Positions 18,631 through 26,231 of a DNA stretch of 64,000 nucleotides are shown here, in pieces. Below the pieces are notes generated by a model, which had not been told where the DNA came from, did no database searches, and was given only the letters and a program-made list of their open reading frames with translations. Source of the DNA: CAXBNB01 sp965267535 (lineage in GTDB: Bacteria; Bacteroidota; Bacteroidia; Cytophagales; Cyclobacteriaceae); contig OZ254082.1 in assembly GCA_965267535.1 (NCBI GenBank), positions 186,001 to 250,000 of the forward strand, written 5' to 3'. Within the stretch, counting starts at the first letter, position 1. Each line of letters starts with the position of its first letter. A program made the position numbers and the translations under genes.

Positions 18631-19686
18631 ATGAAAAAAATAGTTATTTTGGTATCAGTTCTGTGCATATCGTTTACGTCGTATTCACAAACAGTTTATA
18701 TTCCAAGTGGAACTAGCGGCATCAGTCCATCGTCGAATGGAAATGTTGGGATAGGAGTAGGTACGCCTACAAAAAAACTGGAAGTTATTGGTGACATCAA
18801 AGTTACCGAAGATGTTTATGTAAACTATAGTAGTTATTCTGAAAGCTCTAATGGTAATAATGTTGGTAATTTGATATTATTTGGAGATGGTGGCAATGGT
18901 GCAGGTTGGCAGTCTGCGATTAGGTGGTCTGGAATGGATGGGTTTAATCCTACTGGTGGTGTTAGAACGAATGCGGAAATTACTGTTGCCGATGTTTCTA
19001 GTTACGGTATAGCCGATCTCGTGTTTAAGACCAAGGGTTCTTTGGACGACTTAATGCCAACAGAAAAAATGAGGATAACAAAAAATGGCAATATCGGTAT
19101 TGGAACCACGAATCCTCAAGTGAACGCTGATATAACAACAAGAGCTTCAGCAATGTTATTACCAAACAATTCAGGCTCTACCAATACTGGAATATTAAGA
19201 ATAGGTTATTTTGATCATTCCTGGGCAGGGGTGCAACTGGATATGGGAATATACAATGATCATAGCTATGGCTATCCCGGATGGATACAGGCAAGGAATC
19301 CTACTGACTATTCTATAAATAGAAACCTTCTTCTCAATCCTAATGGAGGAAATGTTGGAATAGGAATTAACAACCCTGACTCAAAACTTGTGGTCAACGG
19401 ACTCATAAGAAGTGAAGAGGTAAAAGTGGAAATCATAAACGGACCTGATTATGTATTTAACAATGACTATGAACTTCGAACACTTCAAGAAACAAAAGAA
19501 TACATAGCTAAAAACAAACACCTTCCTGAAATTCCTTCCGCTCAAGAAATGGAGACGAACGGAGTTGAACTTGGTGAAATGAACATGCGACTTTTGAAGA
19601 AGATTGAAGAACTGACTCTTTATCAGATTGAACTCATGGAGGAAATGGAAGCCATGAAAAAAGAGCTACGAGAACTGAAAAAATAA
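18631..19686 (+). CDS. Secreted VGIG/tail-fibre-type coiled-coil protein (cassette 3)
   Basis: 351 residues. Signal peptide 1-19 (FTSYSQ). Three copies of a VGIG-type turn (GNVGIGVGTPTKKLEV, GNIGIGTTNPQ, GNVGIGINNPDSKLVVNG) head successive beta-rich segments. The conserved tail (DYVFNNDYELRTL, HLPEIPSA, GEMNMRLLKKIEELTLY) and C-terminal coiled coil follow. It is a paralogue of cassettes 2 and 4, with a distinct central domain probably related to S74-associated stalk regions. Function unknown. It starts 35 bases after site 2, as cassette genes usually do. Confidence 0.82.
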   Translation: MKKIVILVSVLCISFTSYSQTVYIPSGTSGISPSSNGNVGIGVGTPTKKLEVIGDIKVTEDVYVNYSSYSESSNGNNVGNLILFGDGGNGAGWQSAIRWSGMDGFNPTGGVRTNAEITVADVSSYGIADLVFKTKGSLDDLMPTEKMRITKNGNIGIGTTNPQVNADITTRASAMLLPNNSGSTNTGILRIGYFDHSWAGVQLDMGIYNDHSYGYPGWIQARNPTDYSINRNLLLNPNGGNVGIGINNPDSKLVVNGLIRSEEVKVEIINGPDYVFNNDYELRTLQETKEYIAKNKHLPEIPSAQEMETNGVELGEMNMRLLKKIEELTLYQIELMEEMEAMKKELRELKK

Positions 19687-19692
19687 AAGAAT

Positions 19693-19805
19693 ATAACAGA
19701 CACTAAAATGAATATGCGAACTGAGCACTTTGATAGGACAATGCGTATTGGAAACTTATGTGCTTCTAGCAACCGGGGTGCATACTTATTTTAGCTAGGC
19801 GTTAT
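19693..19805 (+). repeat. attC-like recombination site 3
   Basis: This is the best formed of the four. ATAACAGACACTAAAATGAA at the left pairs with the right end, whose complement reads ATAACGCCTAGCTAAAAT, so the R''/R' boxes (ATAAC/GTTAT) and the long inner arms all match. It ends TTAGCTAGGCGTTAT, very like the VCR-type consensus. Length is 113 bases. Confidence 0.6.
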
Positions 19806-19835
19806 GATCAATATCACAAAATAATTTAATCACGG

Positions 19836-20690
19836 ATGAAAAAAATAGTATTATTAGTAAGCATTTTATTTCCTGGCATTCTTTGGGCTCAGGTAAATAA
19901 AAAATATTGTAATACACTAATTGGTAATAGTTATGTTGAAATTTATCAAATATCCACAACAAGTAATCAGCTAGCTTCTAATGTAAGAATTAGTGCAACG
20001 AGTCACGCTACAAATCATGTTGGAAATTTTACTGCGAATATATTGGTAAATCATCACCAAGATGTGTTTGTTAAAACAATATCAGGTGCTTACATTCAGG
20101 GGACAATAAAGATAGAGAGTGATAATAACGGCAACTATTTCATGTCTTACAAAACTACAAGTTCAAATGCAGCAAAATATTATTTTACAATCGAAGCATT
20201 GAGTAGTGAATTAACGATAAACCCTTTACCTACTGGACAGGCTCCAACCAATACAGTTCATGAACATGAAACAAATTTTGGTACTCATGAAAGTGGTACG
20301 GGAGGAAATTTATTTTCCATTTACGCAGGTAATGTCGGGATTGGGACTGCTAACATCGGCTCATATAAACTAGCAGTTAATGGATCAATCCGATCAAAAG
20401 AAGTTAAAGTAGAAGCAAATTGGCCAGACTTTGTTTTTGAAGAAGACTATGAACTGCGAACTCTTGAAGAGGTAGAACAACACATAAACAAAAATGGTCA
20501 TCTTCCCGAAATCCCAAGTGAAGCTGAAGTCAATGAGAATGGGATAAACCTTGGAGAGATGAACGCCAAACTACTTCAGAAGATTGAGGAACTCACGCTT
20601 TATCTAATCGAGGAACATAAGAACAACCAGAAACTTCAGGAAGAAGTTGAACAACTCAAAGAGAAAGTTTATCTCCTTGAAAACAAATAA
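19836..20690 (+). CDS. Secreted VGIG/tail-fibre-type coiled-coil protein (cassette 4)
   Basis: 284 residues. Signal peptide 1-19 (GILWAQ). An N-terminal beta-rich domain of about 150 residues is unlike those of cassettes 2 and 3. It is followed by GNVGIGTANIGSYKLAVNG, IRSKEVKVEANWPDFVFEED, HLPEIPSEAEV, GEMNAKLLQKIEELTLYLIE and a long coiled coil. The tail is closer to the common chromosomal Bacteroidota version than to cassettes 2 and 3. The N-terminal domain resembles nothing I can name. Confidence 0.8.
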   Translation: MKKIVLLVSILFPGILWAQVNKKYCNTLIGNSYVEIYQISTTSNQLASNVRISATSHATNHVGNFTANILVNHHQDVFVKTISGAYIQGTIKIESDNNGNYFMSYKTTSSNAAKYYFTIEALSSELTINPLPTGQAPTNTVHEHETNFGTHESGTGGNLFSIYAGNVGIGTANIGSYKLAVNGSIRSKEVKVEANWPDFVFEEDYELRTLEEVEQHINKNGHLPEIPSEAEVNENGINLGEMNAKLLQKIEELTLYLIEEHKNNQKLQEEVEQLKEKVYLLENK

Positions 20691-20697
20691 TGTGATC

Positions 20698-20820
20698 ATA
20701 ACAGGCGCTCAAACTCCATAAGCTAACTTAGCTATTTGCAAAGGCTGGCGCAATGAGATCTTTAAGGATATTTGAAAAGTCCAGCTTACGGATGATAATT
20801 GGTAGTCATGATCAATTTCA
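20698..20820 (+). repeat. attC-like recombination site 4 (right box degenerate)
   Basis: It begins ATAACAGGCGCTCAAAC, very like a VCR-type left box, and its inner arms CCATAAGCT and AGCTTACGG pair with one G-U. The right end reads GGTAGTCATGAT instead of the GCGTTAT form, so the R' box has decayed or a deletion or conversion has occurred. It is related to site 1 (shared AACTTAG and GATATTTGAA segments). Confidence 0.45.
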
Positions 20821-20846
20821 AAACACATCAAACAACGGTGAGAGGG

Positions 20847-20906
20847 AGCTCGAAATAGGTTTGGCTGGAGATATCAAATTGGTATGCTAAATGCAGTACT
20901 CTTCCA
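20847..20906. repeat. 60-bp direct repeat, right copy (native 3' end of TPR gene)
   Basis: It covers the stop and last codons of the TPR lipoprotein gene and the 40 bases after it. It is repeated at 16434-16493 on the other side of the cassette array. The pair encloses the AT-rich block exactly on both sides. Confidence 0.75.
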
Positions 20907-21696
20907 TGGCTTTGCTGGCCAGTGCTTTGTCGTATCGTGCCAGTTCTTTGAAGTCGTTGCAGGCGGCTTGCTGATTTTGAGTACGGTAGTAGCAAACACC
21001 CCGCTTGTAGTATACGTCCTGATGGGTCACATTCAGACGAATGGCTTTAGAGTAGTCGGCCACCGCCATAGGATAGTTGCCTATTTGCTCCAAAAGCATA
21101 GCCCTGTTGTAGTAAGCTTGTCCCGATTGTGGCTTTTCTTTTATGAAAAAGTTGAGGTCGTGGAGCGCACCAAGCTGATCTCCCATAGATGCCCGGGCCA
21201 CACCCCGTTGATAGTAGGAGTTTATGTGTTCGGGATTGATTTTTATGGCCTCATTGAAGTGGTGAGAAGCATCAATAAATCGCATTTTTTTAAAACAACT
21301 CATGGCCATGAGCCGGTGAGCATCGAAAGACTTGTTGTCGATCATTAGTGCGTTTTCTGCATCGAGTATTACCCCTTCGTATTTTTCCAGCCTCATGTTG
21401 CAGCGTGCTCTGCCCAAAAATCCTTCCACCATTTTAGGATCAAGCTTTAGAGCTTTCGAAAAGTAGGGGATAGCCTTTTTGTATTCTTCCATTTCCTCAT
21501 GGCACCTGGCTATGTTGTACATAATCTTAGGGTTTTTGGGGCTCAGTTTATCGGCAGCTGTAAAGTACTCCAGAGCAGCCGGATAGTCACCATTTTCAAA
21601 AGCTTCTTCCCCTAATTCCATATCGCTGGTGCAGGCCAACAGCCCAAGAGCGACAAGTATAAGCAACGATTTATGCACAATTTTTATACGACTCAT
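20887..21696 (-). CDS. TPR lipoprotein
   Basis: 269 residues. A short signal sequence ends in the lipobox ALGLLAC (Cys near 22), so the protein is probably lipid-anchored. About six TPR units follow in consensus form (for example AYYNRAMLLEQIGNYPMAVA and VYYKRGVCYYRTQNQQAACN). TPR arrays mediate protein contacts; no catalytic domain is present. Its last codons and downstream flank are duplicated at 16434. The gene is divergent from the DnaJ-like gene at 21813. Confidence 0.88.
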   Translation of the reverse strand: MSRIKIVHKSLLILVALGLLACTSDMELGEEAFENGDYPAALEYFTAADKLSPKNPKIMYNIARCHEEMEEYKKAIPYFSKALKLDPKMVEGFLGRARCNMRLEKYEGVILDAENALMIDNKSFDAHRLMAMSCFKKMRFIDASHHFNEAIKINPEHINSYYQRGVARASMGDQLGALHDLNFFIKEKPQSGQAYYNRAMLLEQIGNYPMAVADYSKAIRLNVTHQDVYYKRGVCYYRTQNQQAACNDFKELARYDKALASKAMEEYCI

Positions 21697-21812
21697 GAGC
21701 GTTTGTTTTAACTTTTCCGCTAACTAATTTAATACATAAACAGAAAACCACCTAATTGTTTAGTTGAAAGTCTTTTGACTGATTATTGGTTAGCTGTTGT
21801 CCACCTCCGATT

Positions 21813-22610
21813 ATGAATCAAAATGTATACCTTCAGCGATTGGAATTAGCGCCTGGGGCTACTCCCGCTGAGATCAAATCTGCCTTTCGACGATTGTCGA
21901 AAAAGTACCACCCCGACATCAACAAGTCGCCGGATGCAGAGGCAGAATTTATCGCTATACATGAGGCCTACAAGTTTTTGACCGAGGTAGGACCAGCTCC
22001 ACATCAGGAGCCGGTAGCCTACGATTATGACCCCTACCAGCAGGAGTACGAGGAGCGCCGCAGGAGAGCACAGCGCTATGCCTACCGTATGGCCAGAGAG
22101 GCCCGGCAAAGACAGGAAGCATCTATTCGCTATATGTTGCGAATTTTCGATACACTGGCATATTTGATCATAGGCTTTAATCTGTTGCTGGCCATTGATT
22201 ATTTCTGGCCGGCTCACTGGGTGGAAAAAGAGGTGAAAGCGGTAAACATAGTGCAGGAGGCGCTAAGAGCGGGCCCTAAAAGATACCGGTACAAAGACCT
22301 GGAGCTGGATGCCTACAGGATACGGTTTAACAAGAGAGACTGGGAGGGAAAAGTAGATGATATAGTGAAAGTAGAAGAAACCCGTCTGCTGCATACGCCA
22401 TTGAGTGTTACGCTGATGCAAAACGGCAATGGACTAACGTTGGAGCCGGCTTACAGCATATATGTAGTGTTTGGCTACCTTATTCCGGCAGTATTTTTCA
22501 TAGCTATGGTGTATCGTTTTGTTTTCAGGTCGCTGGATCATAAGTTTACGCTAGCCATAGTCATGACGGCTGTTTTTGCTTTTCAATTGTATATTTTTTT
22601 AAAATTCTAA
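21813..22610 (+). CDS. DnaJ-domain membrane protein
   Basis: 265 residues from the ATG at 21813; a TTG 27 bases upstream is less likely. Residues 4-60 are a J domain (YLQRLELAPGATPAEIKSAF, with the HPD motif in KYHPDINKS), which stimulates Hsp70 ATPase. A charged Arg/Tyr-rich linker follows, then a membrane helix at about 115-135 and two more near the C-terminus. There is no G/F or zinc-finger region, so it is not DnaJ itself but a membrane-tethered J protein, probably recruiting DnaK to the membrane. Its client is unknown. Confidence 0.85.
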   Translation: MNQNVYLQRLELAPGATPAEIKSAFRRLSKKYHPDINKSPDAEAEFIAIHEAYKFLTEVGPAPHQEPVAYDYDPYQQEYEERRRRAQRYAYRMAREARQRQEASIRYMLRIFDTLAYLIIGFNLLLAIDYFWPAHWVEKEVKAVNIVQEALRAGPKRYRYKDLELDAYRIRFNKRDWEGKVDDIVKVEETRLLHTPLSVTLMQNGNGLTLEPAYSIYVVFGYLIPAVFFIAMVYRFVFRSLDHKFTLAIVMTAVFAFQLYIFLKF

Positions 22611-22676
22611 AGAAAACAAGGGGGTAGAGATGGCACGAATATGGCTACTAGCCACATCACTAAAAAACGAAAAACG

Positions 22677-23789
22677 ATGAAATACCTTTGCTTACTATTT
22701 TGCGGCCTGCTGGTGTTTACAGCTCACGCACAGCATACCTATTTTTATGTGGGATCAGCTACAGAAGACACCCCCACTCCCATTACCTTGTGCCAGCTAG
22801 ACAATCAAACTGGTGCGGTAAAGCAACTACAAGCGTTTTCGGGTACAGCCTCATCGAGCTACCTTTGTGTGTCGCCCGACGGCAAATACCTGTTTGCGGT
22901 AGATAGCAAAGGCCCGGTAGAAGACGAGCATTCGGTAGCAGCTTTTGCCATAGACCCATCCAGTAAGCACCTTAGTTTTATTAATAGACAATCCGTAAAA
23001 GGGCGTGGCGCATGCCACCTTTCCACTACCCACGACGGCAGGTATCTGATGGTAGCCAACTACAGTACAGGCAATATAGCCGTGATGCCGATCGGTAAAA
23101 ACGGAGAACTGGGCGACCTGACCGATCATATACAACACACCGGAAGTGGGCCAGACAAGTCGCGGCAGGAAGCGGCACATGCCCACTACATACAGTCTTC
23201 TAAAAACGACAAGTATGTGTTTGCTGTAGACCTGGGAATAGATAAGGTAATGAACTATCAGCTTGATAAAACAAGCGGAAAATTAAGCCCCAATCCCAAC
23301 CAGGCAGCATTCAATACGGCTCCCGGTGTAGGCCCCAGACACATGGTTTTTCACCCTACTCAAAAATACGCCTACATTCTCAATGAGCTCAACTCTACGG
23401 TGACAGCCTGCACCTACAACAAGGCTAAAGGCACCTTGAAAGCGATGGCCACTCACCCTATGTTGCCAGAGGGATTCACGGACTTTTCCAAAGCGGCTGC
23501 TATTAGGGTTCATCCTTCGGGTAAATACCTGTATGCTTCCAACAGAGGTCATGACAGCATAGCCGTGTATGAAATCGATAAAAAAGGCAATCTGAAGCGA
23601 GTACAGCTATTTCAGGAAGGGATAGAGTGGCCAAGGGATTTTGCTATAGAATCAACCGGAAAGTATATGATAGAAGGCAATAGAAATAAAAATGAAATAA
23701 GAGTATATGATGTGGAGAAAGGAAAAATAAGCGCTACATCGTACCGACTGGATATAGCCCAGCCTACATCAATTGTTTTTTTGCCTTGA
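22677..23789 (+). CDS. Secreted lactonase-type beta-propeller (6-phosphogluconolactonase-like)
   Basis: 370 residues from the ATG at 22677, which gives the signal peptide MKYLCLLFCGLLVFTAHAQ; another in-frame ATG lies 36 bases upstream. The body is a seven-bladed propeller of the PF10282 lactonase family, with repeated SPDGKYLFAVD, THDGRYLMVANY, GPRHMVFHP and HPSGKYLYASNRG strands. Cytoplasmic members hydrolyse 6-phosphogluconolactone; this one is exported, so the substrate is probably different. The small zinc-ribbon gene starts 4 bases after its stop and may be co-transcribed. Confidence 0.85.
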   Translation: MKYLCLLFCGLLVFTAHAQHTYFYVGSATEDTPTPITLCQLDNQTGAVKQLQAFSGTASSSYLCVSPDGKYLFAVDSKGPVEDEHSVAAFAIDPSSKHLSFINRQSVKGRGACHLSTTHDGRYLMVANYSTGNIAVMPIGKNGELGDLTDHIQHTGSGPDKSRQEAAHAHYIQSSKNDKYVFAVDLGIDKVMNYQLDKTSGKLSPNPNQAAFNTAPGVGPRHMVFHPTQKYAYILNELNSTVTACTYNKAKGTLKAMATHPMLPEGFTDFSKAAAIRVHPSGKYLYASNRGHDSIAVYEIDKKGNLKRVQLFQEGIEWPRDFAIESTGKYMIEGNRNKNEIRVYDVEKGKISATSYRLDIAQPTSIVFLP

Positions 23790-23793
23790 AAAA

Positions 23794-23949
23794 ATGAAAA
23801 AGAAAGAATGCCCGTCCTGCGCTATGGAGGTGGAGGCCAAAAGCAAAACCTGTCCGATTTGTAACTATGAGTTTGCACAGACAAGCCCTATGATACAGAT
23901 TGTGGCAGTGTTGCTGGCACTGCTAATACTGATTTTGTTGATGTTTTAG
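23794..23949 (+). CDS. Small zinc-ribbon, tail-anchored membrane protein
   Basis: 51 residues. Two CPxC knuckles (ECPSCAMEVEAKSKTCPICN) form a zinc ribbon, followed by a short linker and one C-terminal membrane helix (IVAVLLALLILILLMF). It starts 4 bases after the lactonase stop and overlaps the end of the convergent WG-repeat gene by 4 bases. Zinc-ribbon plus helix microproteins of this shape are common in Bacteroidota. Function unknown. Confidence 0.7.
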   Translation: MKKKECPSCAMEVEAKSKTCPICNYEFAQTSPMIQIVAVLLALLILILLMF

Positions 23950-26201
23950 AGTTTGCGAAGCTCCGGAGCTTTAGACTCCACTACAATGTAGCGTTTTTCC
24001 CCCAGGTATTTTATATTGGTGTACATCATGGGAATGGTGAATCGGCCGCTGGCATTGACTACCCCAAACATACCCCGCCGTTTTACGATGGTTTTTCCGG
24101 GAAGTACTTCTTCTACCAGGTCATAGTCAGGGCTTACTATTTTCTGACCTTTGGCATTGTATAAGCCAAATTTGTCGCCATTATGAATTTTGAAAGAGCC
24201 GTGTGTGTTGCGCGAGATATAGTCGTATTCGGAGTGGAGCAGGTAGTTGCCGTCTTTATCGATCACACCATACCTGCCGTCTTCTATCACTATGGCCGTG
24301 CCGTTTTTGTAGTTAAAAGAAGACTCGTATACTGGCTGTACACGTAGTTTTTCTGCCTTGTCGATATAGCCCCAGTTGCCACGCAGGTAAAAAGCGGCCA
24401 TACCATCTGAAAACAGCCGGACAGAATCGTATCGATTGGCTATGCGCAATCTGCCTTGCAGGTCTACAAAACCATACTTGCCATCAAGTCTGATGCCTAC
24501 AAAATCTTCACTAATGCCAAGCACTTCTTCAAAGCGGCCAGAAAGAGAGTAAAAGCGATCACCGTCTTTGGTCGCCAGGCTCAGGTAGTTGTCTTCGCGT
24601 GCTATGAGGATACTATCGTGAGCTGTAAACGCGATTTCGTCAAATACAGGATGCTTTACGATACGGCCGTCGCGCATAAGAAAGCCTGTTTTTCCTTCGG
24701 CTGTTTCTTCCAAGAAGCCGCCATCGTAGGGGCGTAGGGAGTTATAGGTTTGAAAAATCATTTCTCCCTGATTGTTAAACAGGTCTGTGCGTGATCCGGT
24801 TTTGGCCTCTGATACACCGTCTTTATGAATGGTGATGGTATCATACACAGGTTCGCATATCCATTCGCCAAATTGATTGATGGTGCCATAAGCATCCAGA
24901 AAGCGCACCCGGGAAGTAAGGTATCGAAACGGGGTTACCTCATCGAATTTGGGGCTGATAACTTCATCGCCCTGAAAGTCGATAAACCCCCAGTATCCCC
25001 GGCGCTTTACGGCTATCAGGTTATCCGATTCAGGCAAAATATCTTCATAAGCATACTTGCTTACCTGCCTGCCAAATTTGTTGACAATAGACCATTCCTG
25101 ATTTTTCAATAAGTAGTAGTAGCCCTCATCTGCTCCTATCGAGTCGTATTCCATAGGTATAAAAAACGTGCCCTTGTCGTCCAGCACACCGTATTTTTCA
25201 TGTTGAGAGATGATGGCCCTGTGGTGAGAAAACTGATGAATGGTGACATGGTATCCGGACCATAGAGCCTCAAAAGCAGTGTTGGCAAACGTTAGGTGGT
25301 CGTTGAGGTACATGGCGTAGAGTTTGTCTGACAGCCGTACCAGAGAATCGCAATAAAACTCGTAATCGATTTCATTGCGATCGTTTACGATCGTGTACCG
25401 GTTAAATTCAACCAGCTGAGCGTCTGTGTTGGAAAGCGTTACAGCTTTGTAGCTGGCAGGAAGTACAGCCTGGCCTTTTTGATCGATCAGGCCGGTTTTT
25501 CCTTGATTGTAAATGAGGGCTTTGCCTGCTACTGGTAGCCCAATGCTGTCTACCGTCATAGGCATTATGATTTGACCGCTTCGGTTGATCAGGCCGGTTT
25601 TTCCATCAAAATCAGCAAATGTGTAGAGGTCGTTGGCAAAATGACGGATAAGACTGTAGTGCGCAGGTAGCAAAAAAGTGTTTTTTTCACTCAAAAGCCC
25701 ATAGTGGATTTTGTCGTCTTTGAGCTGTGTCACAATGAGCGCATTGGCTATTTTTTTGATCGACGTGTAATGAAAGTCTACTACAGTTTTGCCTTTGGAG
25801 TCTATGGCGCCATAAAAAAGATGATTGGTGAATTTCCCCTTTTTAGACGCGATAATCAGGTCTTTGTGTACCGGCCATAGGTCGTAGTATTCTGCCGGTG
25901 TAATGATTTTGTTTTTCGTGGAGATGAGTCCCCATTGTTTGTTGTAGTAGCCGATTACATCGTCTACGGGCTGGTCATACCCATCGCTCCAGCCCAGGCG
26001 TTGGTATTTGGCAGGAATGAGTACGTTCCCGTCTGCTTCTTTTATACCGGATAGGTTGTTGGCAGTAAAAAGTTCAAGGCTGGGTTGAGCCACCACCTGA
26101 GAGGCGAGGCAAAAGATAAGTATGAGAGTAGTTTTACTCCAGGTAATAAAAAGAGAATCCAACGGCAAGCAGGTAATTTTTTGAAAAATCGAAAGGCGCA
26201 A
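23946..26201 (-). CDS. WG-repeat protein, exported
   Basis: 751 residues made of about 20 WG (KWG-type) repeats such as KTGLINRSGQIIMP, YWGFIDFQGDEVISPKFDEV and RYGVIDKDGNYLLHSEYDYI. A hydrophobic signal segment (TLILIFCLASQVVAQ) ends near residue 39. The start is uncertain: TTG at 26201 or an in-frame TTG about 39 bases later, with no ATG available. It lies 30 bases downstream of hemA on the same strand and may share its transcript. WG proteins are beta-rich repeat scaffolds of unknown function. Confidence 0.85.
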   Translation of the reverse strand: MRLSIFQKITCLPLDSLFITWSKTTLILIFCLASQVVAQPSLELFTANNLSGIKEADGNVLIPAKYQRLGWSDGYDQPVDDVIGYYNKQWGLISTKNKIITPAEYYDLWPVHKDLIIASKKGKFTNHLFYGAIDSKGKTVVDFHYTSIKKIANALIVTQLKDDKIHYGLLSEKNTFLLPAHYSLIRHFANDLYTFADFDGKTGLINRSGQIIMPMTVDSIGLPVAGKALIYNQGKTGLIDQKGQAVLPASYKAVTLSNTDAQLVEFNRYTIVNDRNEIDYEFYCDSLVRLSDKLYAMYLNDHLTFANTAFEALWSGYHVTIHQFSHHRAIISQHEKYGVLDDKGTFFIPMEYDSIGADEGYYYLLKNQEWSIVNKFGRQVSKYAYEDILPESDNLIAVKRRGYWGFIDFQGDEVISPKFDEVTPFRYLTSRVRFLDAYGTINQFGEWICEPVYDTITIHKDGVSEAKTGSRTDLFNNQGEMIFQTYNSLRPYDGGFLEETAEGKTGFLMRDGRIVKHPVFDEIAFTAHDSILIAREDNYLSLATKDGDRFYSLSGRFEEVLGISEDFVGIRLDGKYGFVDLQGRLRIANRYDSVRLFSDGMAAFYLRGNWGYIDKAEKLRVQPVYESSFNYKNGTAIVIEDGRYGVIDKDGNYLLHSEYDYISRNTHGSFKIHNGDKFGLYNAKGQKIVSPDYDLVEEVLPGKTIVKRRGMFGVVNASGRFTIPMMYTNIKYLGEKRYIVVESKAPELRKL

Positions 26202-26231
26202 TTTCTGTGCCGTATTGCGGAGAAAAAGCGA

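Larger units (their letters stand above)
16827..20820 (+). mobile_element. Integron-like gene-cassette array without integrase (CALIN-like)
   Basis: Four genes on one strand are each followed by an imperfect palindrome of 113-123 bases that opens with a TAACA- or ACAACA-type box and, in three of four, closes with TTAG[AC/GC]GTTA[T/C]. Those are the R'' and R' boxes expected of integron attC recombination sites. The coding density of one gene per site, uniform orientation, AT-rich composition and heterogeneous first gene fit captured cassettes. No tyrosine recombinase of the IntI type is encoded in the window, and no attI was recognised. Covariance-model confirmation is lacking, so this is an inference from structure. 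Confidence 0.55.

Noticed and set aside
16827..20690. Prophage remnant, because three genes resemble tail-fibre proteins
   Set aside because: No phage structural, lysis or integration genes are present. The VGIG/HLPEIPS family is widespread in Bacteroidota chromosomes as secreted proteins, and the attC-like sites give a better explanation.
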